Assembly: GCF_019084545.1 (NCBI RefSeq)
Contig: NZ_JAHREP010000016.1
Span: 53,923-117,922, forward strand
Reading direction: 5' to 3'
Length of the DNA stretch: 64,000 nucleotides
Origin: Marinobacterium ramblicola
GTDB lineage: Bacteria > Pseudomonadota > Gammaproteobacteria > Pseudomonadales > Balneatricaceae
Shown here: positions 1 through 8,939 of the stretch, one piece after another
How positions within the stretch are numbered: position 1 is the first letter of the stretch
Layout: every line of letters starts with the position of its first letter
Notes under the pieces: generated by a model
Database searches by the model: none
What the model saw: the letters and a program-made list of their open reading frames with translations, nothing else
Told to the model about the DNA's origin: nothing
Position numbers and translations under genes: made by a program

Positions 1-10
1 AAAAAGCGTT

Positions 11-2527
11 TTATGCCTTGGTGGTCATGACTAGCGAGGGTTTAACGGTTGCATCAGAGATGGATTCGGTCGCCTGGTATGCCGGCTCGCCCTTCCCGAC
101 GGGCGCGGCCTCTGCGTCATCGGATGAGAGACTGTCGTCGGCGTGGATCACGCCGTCCTCATCGACGTAGGCGGTGCAGATAAACTTAGGTCTGAACACC
201 AGCACCCAGCTCGGCACCAGCAGCATGGCGGCAGCGCCGTTGAGCACCACCATGACGATCAGCAGCAGCGCCGCATCGGCCTGGAAGCGCAGGTCGGACA
301 GGATCACCCACATGACGATGCCGGCGATCAGGGTGATGGCGGTGAAGCTGACCGCCAGGCCTGTGGTGCGGATGGCGCGGCGCACCGCCTGGGCCAGGTC
401 GCCCAGGCTGGTCATCTCGGCGCGGATGCGGTCCATCATGTAGATCGAGTAGTCGATGCCGACGCCGACACCGACGGCGATGATCGGCACGGTGTTGGAG
501 TTGATCCCCATCCCCACCAGGCCCATGTAGGCGTAGGTCAGCGTGGTGGCAAAGAGCATGGCGCCGAACATCATCGCCCCGGCCATCAGCGAGGAGTAAA
601 ACAGGGTCACGAACAGGAAGATCAGCAGGAACACCAGCGGCAGCACCCAGAGGTTGGTCTCGAATGCGGCCTCGTTCTGCGACGCGATGACGCCGATGGT
701 GCCGCCGGCCAGGCGGATGGTCAGGCCCTCGACCTTGCCCTCGTTCTCGGCAATCCACTGTTTGGCGGTGTGGATAGCGCGGCGGATGGTCTCACCCTGG
801 TGGTCCTTGTAGTAGAACACCAGGTTGGCGATCCGCTCGTCAGTGTCGATGAACTCGTTCAACGCGCCGGGGATCGGGTTGGACATCATGTAGGTGTACA
901 TCAGGCCGCCGACGTAGAGCTGGTCATCCGGGATCTGCAGCCAGCGCGGGTCGGTGTTGTGCAGCAGGCGGTTGACCTGCATCACCAGGTCCGGTGCGCC
1001 CTTGGCGCCGCCGACACCGGGGTCAAGCAGCATGGTGCGCTCCAGATCGGCCAGCGCCTTAAGTACGTCAGGCCGCTTGATACCGCCCTTCTCCGCCGTC
1101 TCGGCGACGATGTACATCTCCTCTGAGCCGGGAAAGGCATCGTTGACCGCCTTGGAGGAGAGGTTGTAGTCGTGCTCCTGGTACAGGATCGGCGAACCGG
1201 GTTCGGACTCGCCGATCACCACCTGGGAGGAGAAGTAGAAGCCGCCGGCCAGCAGGACCAGGGCCAGCGCCAATGCGCGCTTGGCGGCGCGCTCACCGCT
1301 GATCAGATCCGCACAGAAATAGCCGACGTTGCGGAACAGGTTGTGCCTGATCTCGATGCGGCGCGGCTTGGGCAGGATGGAGAGCAGCAGCGGCACCGCC
1401 AGCAGCACGGTGAGGATGATCGATAGCGCCCAGATCGACGCGTAGTGGGCCATCTTGGTGTTCAGCGGGATGGAGCCGATGGCGATCAGCAGCAGGCCGA
1501 TGGCGTCGGAGACCACGCCGAGACTCCCCGGGCGGAACAGGCTCTCGAAGGTCAGCCGCGCGGCCAGGTGGTGGTCGGCATGGCTGGCCAGCTCCTGGTA
1601 GTAGCGCTCGACCAGCTGGATACCGTGGGACATGGCCCGCGCCGAGATCAGGAACGGAATCACCAAGCTCAGCGGGTCCAGGTTGTAGCCGAACAGGGAG
1701 ATGATGCCGACACCCCAGATCGAGGAGACGATCACCCCGGCCAGCGGGATCAAGATGCCGTAGGCCTTGCGGAAGTAGAAGATCAGCAGCGAGACCATGA
1801 TCAGCGCGGTGAACAGGAAAATGGTCAGGATCTGGTCCAGGTACTGGTAGGCCCAGCCCACCAGCATCGGCTGGCCGGTGACGTGGATCTTGACCCCGGG
1901 GGCGGCTTCCGCCTCACGCAGCTGCTGGATCTTGTCGAAGGTGGCGGCGTAGTCGAGCTGGCCCTCGATCAACTGCGCCTTGACCAGCGCCATGTGCATA
2001 TCGGGGCTGACCAGCGGGCCGTAGACGCGGGCATCGGCGACCACATCCTTGCGCAGCTGGTCGAGCTGTGCGGTACCGAGGTCGGTGTGTTCCGGGTTGT
2101 AGTAGGACTCGGAGTTGACGTTACCCTCAGGGGTCAGCCACACCTTGCGCGAGTTGCGGTGGGTGACGCTGGCGACCAGGTTGTGGTTGACCCCGGGCAG
2201 GGAGTCCACCGCCTGGGTGATTCGGTGGATCCGCGCCAGGGCGGCGTTATCGAAGATGTCGTGTTCGGTGAACTCGACGCCGACGATGATCACATTGGCG
2301 CCACCGAACGACTCCTTGATCTCGTTGTGCAGCTGGATATAGGGGTGGGTCTGCGGCAGCAGATCGGCAAAGTCGGAGTAGACCTTCAGGTTGGGCACCT
2401 GGGCGGCAAAAAACAGGGTCGCCAGCAGGATCAGCCCGAGAATGGTCTTGGGGTAGTCGAACACCCGTTGTTCGAACCGGTGCAGCCAGTGCGTGGCCTT
2501 GTGGGCCTCGGCAGAGTGTTTATCCAT
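11..2527 (-). CDS. RND/MMPL-family inner-membrane exporter
   Basis: An 838-residue integral membrane protein of the MMPL branch of the RND superfamily, expected to move hydrophobic molecules across or out of the inner membrane using the proton gradient. It has the duplicated RND plan: one helix near residues 28-45, a large periplasmic loop, a block of helices around 235-385, then a second loop and a second block around 630-790. The C-terminal tail is hydrophilic. It lies 83 bp downstream of a Ycf48-like lipoprotein gene on the same strand. A similar RND/Ycf48 pair occurs at 46.5-50 kb, so the two neighbours probably work together. The cargo cannot be read from the sequence, and the protein lacks the HAE-type multidrug pump length of about 1,000 residues. 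The gene is complete, with its stop close to the window edge. Confidence 0.85.
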   Translation of the reverse strand: MDKHSAEAHKATHWLHRFEQRVFDYPKTILGLILLATLFFAAQVPNLKVYSDFADLLPQTHPYIQLHNEIKESFGGANVIIVGVEFTEHDIFDNAALARIHRITQAVDSLPGVNHNLVASVTHRNSRKVWLTPEGNVNSESYYNPEHTDLGTAQLDQLRKDVVADARVYGPLVSPDMHMALVKAQLIEGQLDYAATFDKIQQLREAEAAPGVKIHVTGQPMLVGWAYQYLDQILTIFLFTALIMVSLLIFYFRKAYGILIPLAGVIVSSIWGVGIISLFGYNLDPLSLVIPFLISARAMSHGIQLVERYYQELASHADHHLAARLTFESLFRPGSLGVVSDAIGLLLIAIGSIPLNTKMAHYASIWALSIILTVLLAVPLLLSILPKPRRIEIRHNLFRNVGYFCADLISGERAAKRALALALVLLAGGFYFSSQVVIGESEPGSPILYQEHDYNLSSKAVNDAFPGSEEMYIVAETAEKGGIKRPDVLKALADLERTMLLDPGVGGAKGAPDLVMQVNRLLHNTDPRWLQIPDDQLYVGGLMYTYMMSNPIPGALNEFIDTDERIANLVFYYKDHQGETIRRAIHTAKQWIAENEGKVEGLTIRLAGGTIGVIASQNEAAFETNLWVLPLVFLLIFLFVTLFYSSLMAGAMMFGAMLFATTLTYAYMGLVGMGINSNTVPIIAVGVGVGIDYSIYMMDRIRAEMTSLGDLAQAVRRAIRTTGLAVSFTAITLIAGIVMWVILSDLRFQADAALLLIVMVVLNGAAAMLLVPSWVLVFRPKFICTAYVDEDGVIHADDSLSSDDAEAAPVGKGEPAYQATESISDATVKPSLVMTTKA

Positions 2528-2610
2528 GATCGTATCCGCGAGTTGTTGTTATCGGCCGCCCGGGCAGGGTCGCCCGGACAGGGTTGCCAGGATCGGGAGC
2601 TGAAACGCGA

Positions 2611-3603
2611 TCAGCGCTTGAGGCTGAGCAGAGTGCCGTTACCGCCGGCGACCAGCAGCCCCTCGGCCGTGGCCAGCGCCGCGCGCAGGTAGACCGGCCG
2701 GGCCGGCACCGGCACCGGCGTCCACTGCGTGCCCTCATGCTTGAGCAGCGTGGCGTTTTCGCCCAGGACGTAGAGGCCGTCGGCCGTGTCGAGCAGGCCA
2801 TAGAGCGGCGCCGCCACCGGGGTCGGGCTCAGCTGCCAGCTCTCGCCGCCATCCGCGGTGTGTAGCACGGTGCCATCCAGGCCCACCGACCAGCCGGACG
2901 CGGCATCGATGAACAGGGTGCTCTGGGGATAGAACTCATCCAGCATCGGCGGCAGCACCTCCCAGCTGGCACCACCATCGGTGGAGCGCGCAACCAGCCC
3001 GAACTCACCGCTGGCATAGGCCAGGGAATCATCGATGAACTGGATGCTGGTGAGCATGGCGTCTTCGTTGAGGGAGTCTTCGGACCAGTTCCGGCCCTGG
3101 TCATCGCTGGAGATCAGCGTGGAGAAGCTGCCCACGGCCCAGTAGCGGCCATCGGGGGCACAGGTCAGGTCGAGCAGGTTCTCCTGGGTGGGGATAGCAA
3201 ACGCCTGCCAGCTCGCGCCATCGTCGTCGCTGCGCCAGAGCTGCTTGTCAAAGCTCAGCGCGATCAGGCTGTTATCGGCACAAGCCTCGACATCGATCAG
3301 GCCGGGGGCACCGGGCAGGGTCTGGCGCTGCCAGGCCTCGCGGCCGATGGCACGGGGCTCTTCAGACCGAGTAAGTACCAAACCGTCGTTGCCGACGGCG
3401 ACCTGTACCCGGTCGTTGGCGGCCAGGGCCTGGAGCTGGTCGGTGCGGCGGATCGACTTGCCCTGCTCCTGCTCGACACCGGTCAGGTCCAGCGGGGCTT
3501 CGCAGCCGGCCAACAGCAGTGGAAACAACCCCGCCAGCAGAATAGAACGAGTATTAATCGAAAAGTGTCCCGCGAACGGGTTGGGAAGAGGTGTAGACGG
3601 CAT
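2611..3603 (-). CDS. Ycf48-like (BNR/Asp-box propeller) lipoprotein
   Basis: A 330-residue predicted outer- or inner-membrane lipoprotein: the hydrophobic segment at about residues 20-33 ends in a lipobox LLAGC, with Cys34 as the lipidation site. The rest is a beta-propeller with repeated Asp-box motifs (SSDDQGRNW, STDGGASW, TADGGESW), as in the photosystem II assembly factor Ycf48 and its many non-photosynthetic relatives. In heterotrophs these proteins often sit beside RND/MMPL exporters, as here. A periplasmic scaffold or assembly role is an inference; no catalytic residues are recognisable. The 259-bp AT-rich gap upstream separates it from the sensor kinase gene, so it probably starts its own transcript that continues into the RND gene. 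Confidence 0.75.
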   Translation of the reverse strand: MPSTPLPNPFAGHFSINTRSILLAGLFPLLLAGCEAPLDLTGVEQEQGKSIRRTDQLQALAANDRVQVAVGNDGLVLTRSEEPRAIGREAWQRQTLPGAPGLIDVEACADNSLIALSFDKQLWRSDDDGASWQAFAIPTQENLLDLTCAPDGRYWAVGSFSTLISSDDQGRNWSEDSLNEDAMLTSIQFIDDSLAYASGEFGLVARSTDGGASWEVLPPMLDEFYPQSTLFIDAASGWSVGLDGTVLHTADGGESWQLSPTPVAAPLYGLLDTADGLYVLGENATLLKHEGTQWTPVPVPARPVYLRAALATAEGLLVAGGNGTLLSLKR

Positions 3604-3862
3604 ATTTCACACTTCTTTTTTATAGTTATGGCTAGTAAGAACAGCACTCCGATCTACTAGAGCAAAGCCTGTACCAGAACCTGACCGAAACAAAAAAGTG
3701 GAAATATTCTCCTTTACTTACAAGTAGTTATTAATAAACAAATATAAATCACGCCGAAACGAAAGAGGTGCCGGCGCAGGGTTTCACTGATAAATATTGA
3801 TGAAATAATGAATGTACCACCTGCTCTTCAGCAAATGATCAAGGTGGTTAATCCGGCCGTCA

Positions 3863-5212
3863 TCAGTCCGGCAGCAGGACCACAACCCGTAAACCACCGG
3901 TATCGGCAAGATCAAACGCCAACTCACCGCCATAGCTCTCGACCACCGCCGCACAGATCGACAGTCCCAACCCCTGCCCCTCCGAATGCCGCTCATCCAG
4001 GCGCAGTCCGCGCTCGCTGAGACGCTCAAGATGCTCTGGCTCCACGCCCGGACCATCGTCCTTGACCTCCAGCCTGTAGCCGCCCTCATCCTGGCGAATC
4101 GTCAACCAGACCGCCGAGGTCGCAAAGCGCCAGGCGTTGTCGAGCAGGTTACCGAGCAGCTCGATCATATCGTCGCGGTCGTAGGGCATGGCGCCCTCGG
4201 GGATATCTGAGTGAAACTGCAGTTCGCGCCGGGTCGACAGCTCGATCAAGCGCTGGATATGCGGCACCTCCTCCAGTGGAATGAATTGCTGACCCGGCAT
4301 CGGCGCACCGGCGATGCGAGCCCGCCTGAGTTCACGCTCGATACGGCGCAGCAGGTTCTCGTGGATACTCTCCAACTCCTTACGCAATTCCGGGTCATCG
4401 CAGCCCTGCGCCTGCCAGTGAAGTTGCTGCAGCGGCCTTTTCAACTCATGCGCCAGGTTGCCCAACGCCGTGCGCGAACGCTGGATCTGCTCGCCGGAGC
4501 GGATCAGCCGCGTACGGATCGCCTCGACCAGCGGCCGTACCTCGTCCGGTATATCGGTCGGCAGCTCGGCACTGCTGCCACGGCTTTGCTCGATCAGTGT
4601 TTTCCGCAAGGGCTCCAACCGTGCGAACCCGCGGTGCAATATCAACCGCTGCCAAAACAGCAGTATCGGTATGGCGATCAGTACCAGGCCCAGCAGATAG
4701 AGCTCAAAGCGCCGCTGAATCGCCTGCAGCGGCGCAATATCCTCCGCGATCCACAGGCTGAAATCGGTATCGCCCTTGCGGAACCCCTGCTGCCATATCA
4801 GCCACTGCTGATCGTCCAGGGGTGCGATCAGGCCATCGGCGGTGACGCCGGGCCTCAGGGTTGGGGGGATGACGTCCAGATCCCACAGCGAGCGGGAGCG
4901 GAGCTCACCGTTGGCGTACTGGATAATGAAGTAGTGGCCCGAGTGTACGCGCTGATACACCTGCGGCAGCGCCTGGCCCGAGAGTGTCCACTCCGAGGGC
5001 GGGTTACCAGTATCTGCCTGCAGCGCAGAGATCAGGCCTTCGGCGTCGTGTTGCAACCTGGAGCGCACGAAATCCTCGGTCAGCGTTGTCACGGCACGGT
5101 CGAGCAGAAACAGCAGCACGCCGAACACGATGATCAGCACCAGCAGCAGCCGGTGGCGGATCAGCCGTTCCAGACTGACCGGTCTGGTGGACCTGCTACT
5201 CTCTTCGCTCAT
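3863..5212 (-). CDS. Sensor histidine kinase of an OmpR-type two-component system
   Basis: A 449-residue transmembrane kinase. Two membrane helices (about residues 21-39 and 171-189) bracket a periplasmic sensor domain of some 130 residues. The phosphoacceptor is His255 in the H-box LAHELKRP. The N-box NLLDNA (355-360), G1 motif DDGPGV (385-390) and G2 motif GQGLGLS (412-418) are all intact. The layout resembles PhoQ/QseC-type kinases. Its start codon overlaps the stop of the response regulator gene (ATGA), so the two are translationally coupled. It is the last gene of the operon that starts with the SHP cytochrome genes, which suggests the kinase senses a redox, metal or envelope signal linked to those proteins. 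The ligand is unknown. Confidence 0.9.
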   Translation of the reverse strand: MSEESSRSTRPVSLERLIRHRLLLVLIIVFGVLLFLLDRAVTTLTEDFVRSRLQHDAEGLISALQADTGNPPSEWTLSGQALPQVYQRVHSGHYFIIQYANGELRSRSLWDLDVIPPTLRPGVTADGLIAPLDDQQWLIWQQGFRKGDTDFSLWIAEDIAPLQAIQRRFELYLLGLVLIAIPILLFWQRLILHRGFARLEPLRKTLIEQSRGSSAELPTDIPDEVRPLVEAIRTRLIRSGEQIQRSRTALGNLAHELKRPLQQLHWQAQGCDDPELRKELESIHENLLRRIERELRRARIAGAPMPGQQFIPLEEVPHIQRLIELSTRRELQFHSDIPEGAMPYDRDDMIELLGNLLDNAWRFATSAVWLTIRQDEGGYRLEVKDDGPGVEPEHLERLSERGLRLDERHSEGQGLGLSICAAVVESYGGELAFDLADTGGLRVVVLLPD

Positions 5213-5898
5213 GCGCCGCCCTCCTCTGCCGAGCCGGGAACCTCGCGGAGCCGATAACCCTGGCCGCGCCGGGTCTCGATCAGCTCCCGGCCGAAACGCT
5301 GGCGCAACCGGTTGATATAGACCTCGATCACATTGCTGTCGCGCAGCTGATCCTCTTCATAGACATGTTCGCTGAGCTCGGTTTTCGACAGCACGCGCCC
5401 GGCATTGAGCATCAGGTAACGCAGCAGGCGGAACTCGATGCCGGTCAGACTGTGCCACTGGCCCTGGCGATCCCGCACCTGCAGTTTGTCCGGATCGAGC
5501 TGCAGCCCCGCCACCTCGATCTGCTGGCGGACATGGCCATGGCGGCGGCGGATCAGCGCCTCTAGCCGGGCCAGCAACTCCTCCACATGAAAGGGTTTGC
5601 CGAGATAATCGTCGGCGCCGGCCTTGAGTCCGTCGACCCGCTCGTTCCAGCTGTCGCGGGCGGTCAGGATCAGCACCGGCATATCCAGCCCGGCAGAGCG
5701 CCACTCCTTGAGCACCTGCAAGCCCGGCTTACGCGGCAAACCCAGATCGAGCACCACGATATCGAAGCTCTCCTCGGCGCCGAGAAAGGCGGCATCTTCG
5801 CCGTCGTTGGCCACTTCGACGGCAAACCCCGCCTGCTTCAGTCGGGGTTTCAGCTCATCGACCAGCTTCAGGTCATCCTCAACCAGTAACAGGTGCAA
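5209..5898 (-). CDS. OmpR-family response regulator (TTG start)
   Basis: A 229-residue regulator with an N-terminal receiver domain and a C-terminal winged-helix DNA-binding domain. Asp51 (VVLDLGLP) is the phosphorylation site, with acidic residues at 8-9 (VEDD) and the conserved Lys of GKPF. The family is QseB/PmrA/TctD-like. The start is notable. The in-frame upstream codon after one Gly is the stop of the PepSY gene, so the only start giving the standard N-terminus (xLLLVEDD) is a TTG at 5896-5898. A good ribosome site (GGAGG) lies about nine bases before it. The gene is cotranscribed with the cytochrome genes and overlaps the kinase gene by four bases. Targets are probably its own operon, which is an inference. 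Confidence 0.9.
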   Translation of the reverse strand: MHLLLVEDDLKLVDELKPRLKQAGFAVEVANDGEDAAFLGAEESFDIVVLDLGLPRKPGLQVLKEWRSAGLDMPVLILTARDSWNERVDGLKAGADDYLGKPFHVEELLARLEALIRRRHGHVRQQIEVAGLQLDPDKLQVRDRQGQWHSLTGIEFRLLRYLMLNAGRVLSKTELSEHVYEEDQLRDSNVIEVYINRLRQRFGRELIETRRGQGYRLREVPGSAEEGGA

Positions 5899-5901
5899 GC
5901 C

Positions 5902-6216
5902 TTAGTCCTCCAGCTTCTGTTTCAGCAACTCACCGCTACGCGCATCGATCTCGAACTCGCGTACCTGGCCATCCTCGCCAAGCACCTCTATCTCATACAC
6001 CAGCCGGCCGTGCTCACGTTCAAGTTCGACATCGAGCAGATGCCCGGCCAGGCGCTCTCCATGCTGCGCCAGCAGATCGTCGAGGGAGAGCATCTCGCCC
6101 TGTTTGACCAGTTCGCGGGCCTCACTCTGGTGAATCTTCTCTTTCGCCTGCAACGACGGGACGCCGAGGCTAATCGTCCCAGCGACCATGACCGGGAATA
6201 TCCACCGTATCCTCAT
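5902..6216 (-). CDS. PepSY-domain periplasmic protein
   Basis: A small secreted protein of about 105 residues. I chose the ATG at 6214-6216, giving a start MRIRWIFPVMV that is a clear signal peptide; an open frame extends ten codons further but has no secretory start. The mature part has the PepSY pattern: a helix followed by strands rich in E, L and V (VELEREHGRLVYEIEVL and ARSGELL). PepSY proteins of this size are commonly encoded next to two-component systems and b-type or c-type cytochromes. They are thought to be periplasmic modulators or inhibitors, but their mechanism is poorly known. The gene overlaps the end of the diheme cytochrome gene by 47 bases and is followed at once by the response regulator gene. 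Confidence 0.8.
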   Translation of the reverse strand: MRIRWIFPVMVAGTISLGVPSLQAKEKIHQSEARELVKQGEMLSLDDLLAQHGERLAGHLLDVELEREHGRLVYEIEVLGEDGQVREFEIDARSGELLKQKLED

Positions 6217-6790
6217 CGAATATACCTCGTTGTGCCTCCTGTCCATGGCAGGCCTGACACTGACTGAAGCTACCCACTTCCGGGTTGTCTTCTACCAACC
6301 GTTTCGGCACCTCATCATGCTTACGCTTGAAGAAGGGGGTTTCGGTGATCCGTAGCGGCGTCTCGTTGCTGCCGATGCTGCGCAGGAACTGGTGCGAGCG
6401 TCGACCGGGATTCATATCCGCCGCATTCGCGGTCAGATAGTCGCTGATCACCTGTGCCGTTTCGGCCGGCAGCTCGGCGCTCTCGCCAAAGTGATCGTCC
6501 AGCCCGTTCATGATCGCGATCCAGCTGCGCTGCGGCAACAGCTGAGCCGGATAGGCGAGATGGCAGGCTGAACACTCTTCGGCATAGAGCGGATTCAGGT
6601 TCATCGCCATCGAACTGCGCCGCTCACCCGACTCCCGCTCGCCGTGCTCAACCTCCTCATATTCGTGCTCGCTCTCGGCCCAGGCGCCACCGGTGGTCAG
6701 ATTGACCAGCCCGAAACCACCCAATGCCAGCGCGCTGCCCAGCATCGCGACACCCAGACTCCAGCGTACTCCATTGACCCATCGATTCAT
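6170..6790 (-). CDS. dhc: Diheme cytochrome c (DHC type)
   Basis: A 206-residue periplasmic electron carrier. The N-terminus holds a hydrophobic export/anchor segment (about residues 8-30) and an acidic stretch. Two CxxCH haem-binding motifs are present, CSACH at 73-77 and CQACH at 178-182. This spacing and the genetic context match the DHC protein that accompanies the oxygen-binding cytochrome SHP in proteobacteria, with SHP as its electron partner. Upstream lie SHP and a b561 cytochrome, giving the expected chain quinol, cytochrome b, DHC, SHP. The 3' end overlaps the PepSY gene. I am confident of a diheme cytochrome; the DHC name rests on neighbours as much as on sequence. Confidence 0.85.
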   Translation of the reverse strand: MNRWVNGVRWSLGVAMLGSALALGGFGLVNLTTGGAWAESEHEYEEVEHGERESGERRSSMAMNLNPLYAEECSACHLAYPAQLLPQRSWIAIMNGLDDHFGESAELPAETAQVISDYLTANAADMNPGRRSHQFLRSIGSNETPLRITETPFFKRKHDEVPKRLVEDNPEVGSFSQCQACHGQEAQRGIFDEDTVDIPGHGRWDD

Positions 6791-6820
6791 CGTACTACTC
6801 CTACTCTAATAAAAGTTGCG

Positions 6821-7213
6821 TCACTGCGCCCGGAGCCAGGTCAGGATGTCGCCCTTCTCCTGCGACGAGCACTCACGCCCGAGCACGCCCTTGCAGTTGC
6901 GCAGAAACCACTTGTTGATCTGTTTCACCTCGGTCAGGCGTGCCGGATTGACCGAGGGCGCCATCGGCTCGATCGCCTTGCGGGTTTTCTGATGCTCGCC
7001 GACTCGGGTCGGCTCGGCGGTATGGCATGCGGCACAGCTGTTGCCATCGAAATCCCGGTTCCAGAAGCTCTGTCCCGCTTCGGCACTGAACGGGCCGGCC
7101 CCCTGCTGTCGGTAGCCCTCCAGCAACTGGTCCACCGCTTCCGCCGCCTGGCTGCTTATCGCAACCGGTCCGGCCAGCACACACACCAGCAACCCGATAC
7201 TGAGTCTGCTCAT
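6821..7213 (-). CDS. shp: SHP-type cytochrome c (DUF1924)
   Basis: A 130-residue periplasmic monohaem cytochrome with a signal peptide (residues 1-23, ending SSQA) and one haem motif CAACH at 60-64. It fits the DUF1924 family, whose founding member is the Rhodobacter sphaeroides haem protein SHP. That protein carries an unusual Asn haem ligand which swings away to let O2 or NO bind. Here Asn106 is followed by Cys107 and, eight residues on, Cys115. From memory this is the Asn-Cys...Cys arrangement of SHP, though I could not align it. The gene overlaps the cytochrome b561 gene by four bases and precedes the diheme cytochrome. The physiological substrate of SHP is not settled (oxygen, nitric oxide or superoxide have been discussed). 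Confidence 0.85.
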   Translation of the reverse strand: MSRLSIGLLVCVLAGPVAISSQAAEAVDQLLEGYRQQGAGPFSAEAGQSFWNRDFDGNSCAACHTAEPTRVGEHQKTRKAIEPMAPSVNPARLTEVKQINKWFLRNCKGVLGRECSSQEKGDILTWLRAQ

Positions 7214-7833
7214 CGTTCGCCCCCCTTGTCGGCATCCCGCACCTGTTTGCGCCCGGTGATCATCGCCCGAACCAGGTTCTCCCGGTGCAGCAGGCTGCTG
7301 ACCAGTACACCGGCCAGATGCACCCCCGCCAACAGCAGCAACAGGTTGGCGAAGAATTCATGGATATCCTTGACCAGGTGCTCGGACAGACCGGCCACCC
7401 AGGTAGCCGCCAGTGGCCCCTCGCCGTCGATCGCCACCAGCGCCATACCGCTGAAGGTCAGCATCGCCAGTCCGAGCAACAGGCCGACCACCATCAGTCC
7501 GCCGGCCGGGTTATGGCCGACGTAGTGCCGGGCGCGTCCGCTAAACAGCTCTTTCAGGTAAGCCTTGACCCGACTGGGTCGGTAGATAAAGTCGCTGAAG
7601 CGGGCATAGCGGGTACCGATCACCCCCCACACCAGACGGAAGCCGACCAGTGCCGCGATGGCATAGCCGCTCCATTCGTGCAGAAACTGGATCTCCTCGG
7701 CTGTCGCCCAGGCGATGGCAAAGAAGCCCACCAGCGACCAGTGGAAGATACGAACCAATGGATCCCAGACCTTGATGGTCCGGGCCGACGCTTGATTCCG
7801 AACGGTATTAGCAGTGTGAGTAAGAGTTTCCAT
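7210..7833 (-). CDS. Cytochrome b561-type membrane subunit
   Basis: A 207-residue four-helix membrane protein of the cytochrome b561 / Ni-Fe hydrogenase b-subunit family. The signature VWDPLVRIFHWSLV near residue 22 carries a haem-ligand His, and further His residues lie in predicted helices (FLHEWSGY near 50, DIHEFFAN near 157, AGVHLAG near 168). It probably oxidises quinol and passes electrons to the soluble cytochromes encoded next (SHP and diheme cytochrome). It is the first gene of the operon, which runs through cytochromes, PepSY protein, response regulator and sensor kinase. The 72-bp gap before the convergent end of the LysR gene must contain the promoter. Confidence 0.88.
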   Translation of the reverse strand: METLTHTANTVRNQASARTIKVWDPLVRIFHWSLVGFFAIAWATAEEIQFLHEWSGYAIAALVGFRLVWGVIGTRYARFSDFIYRPSRVKAYLKELFSGRARHYVGHNPAGGLMVVGLLLGLAMLTFSGMALVAIDGEGPLAATWVAGLSEHLVKDIHEFFANLLLLLAGVHLAGVLVSSLLHRENLVRAMITGRKQVRDADKGGER

Positions 7834-7905
7834 AACCGGCCTCCTCTATTGGATGGGGCCAGTATTAACGACTGAGGCTGAAACGAAGCTTAAATATCGA
7901 CGCTA

Positions 7906-8805
7906 TCAACCCCAGGGAGGGGCGGGAGAAAATTTTTCCGCCAGAAACTCCAGCAACGCTCTGACCTTGGCCGGCAGATGCTTGCGGTGGGGATAGACGG
8001 CATGGATCAGCTGCTTCTCGATGCCATAATCGTTCAACAGCGGCACCAGGCGTCCCGCCTCAATATCCTGCGCCACCATAAACAATGACAGCCGGGCGAT
8101 ACCGCCACCGAGCAGCGCGTACTCGTGCAGCGCATCAACATTGTCGGTAACAAAGTGCCCTGTCACCTCGATAATCTCCGCACCGGCCGCACTGCTGAAC
8201 TGCCACTGGTTGAACACGTCGCTGGTGGATAGACGCAAGCAGTCATGCTGCAGCAGATCCGAGGGCTTGTTCGGTTGCCCTCTGGATTCTAGGTATTGCG
8301 GGCTGGCGCAAACCAGACGCTGGCTCTCCCCCAGCTTGCGTCCGACCAGGCTCGTATCCTTCAGCTCGCCCAGCCGGATCGCCAGATCCACCCCCTCGCC
8401 GATCAGATCCACCGACTGCCCGGTAAGCTGAAACTCCAGCGTGACCTGTGGATAGCGCGCCTGAAATTCCGGCATCAGCGGCAGCAACTGATGCTTGGCG
8501 AAACCGGGGGTGCTGTTGATGCGCAGCGTTCCTGTCGGGATCTGGCCGTAACCGGTCAGCACATCCTCGGCCTCCTCGATCTCGGACAGAATCTCGATAC
8601 AGCGTTCAAAATACGCCTGACCTGCCTCGGTCAGGTGCAAGGTACGCGTGGTACGGTTGAGCAGTCGTACCCCCAACCTCGCCTCCAATCGAGTCAGCAA
8701 TTTACTCACCGCCGACGGCGAAAGATCGAGCTGGCGCCCGGCGGCGGAGAAGCTCCCCCTGCGCACCGATTCGACAAACACCTGCATCTGCGTCCACTTA
8801 TCCAC
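7906..8805 (-). CDS. LysR-family transcriptional regulator
   Basis: A roughly 299-residue LysR regulator with the usual N-terminal winged helix (GSFSAAGRQLDLSPSAVS, then RLLNRTTRTLHLTEAG) and a C-terminal effector-binding domain. The frame opens with GTG codons only. The GTG at 8803-8805 gives the family-typical start xDKWTQMQVFVES and is preceded by AGGTGT; an ATG at 8787 would cut the first helix. The gene is divergent from a DsbA-fold isomerase and a glutathione transferase, which it most likely controls from the 134-bp AT-rich gap between them. Sequence type is the large LysR group with one-to-one neighbour regulation. The inducer is unknown. Confidence 0.88.
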   Translation of the reverse strand: MDKWTQMQVFVESVRRGSFSAAGRQLDLSPSAVSKLLTRLEARLGVRLLNRTTRTLHLTEAGQAYFERCIEILSEIEEAEDVLTGYGQIPTGTLRINSTPGFAKHQLLPLMPEFQARYPQVTLEFQLTGQSVDLIGEGVDLAIRLGELKDTSLVGRKLGESQRLVCASPQYLESRGQPNKPSDLLQHDCLRLSTSDVFNQWQFSSAAGAEIIEVTGHFVTDNVDALHEYALLGGGIARLSLFMVAQDIEAGRLVPLLNDYGIEKQLIHAVYPHRKHLPAKVRALLEFLAEKFSPAPPWG

Positions 8806-8835
8806 ACACACCTACTTATGAATTCAGTTCACATA

Positions 8836-8868
8836 TTATTTGACTGCTTTCATATTTATCACAAATAA
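8836..8868. promoter_or_regulatory. Candidate LysR operator in divergent gap
   Basis: Inverted repeat TTATTTG (8836-8842) and CAAATAA (8862-8868) with a 19-base spacer, lying in the AT-rich gap between the LysR gene and the divergent isomerase gene. Position fits a LysR operator. No binding data are implied. Confidence 0.35.
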
Positions 8869-8939
8869 CCGGCAAAGGTAGTCTGTTATCAAGCGCATCG
8901 TCGCCGCCATAACAACCGAACCGATCCACGGAGAGCGCC

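Noticed and set aside
1445..2692. A 415-codon plus-strand frame opposite the left RND gene
   Set aside because: Composition (Gln, Asp, Gly, His rich) is typical of antisense frames in high-GC DNA; the minus strand has a full RND protein.
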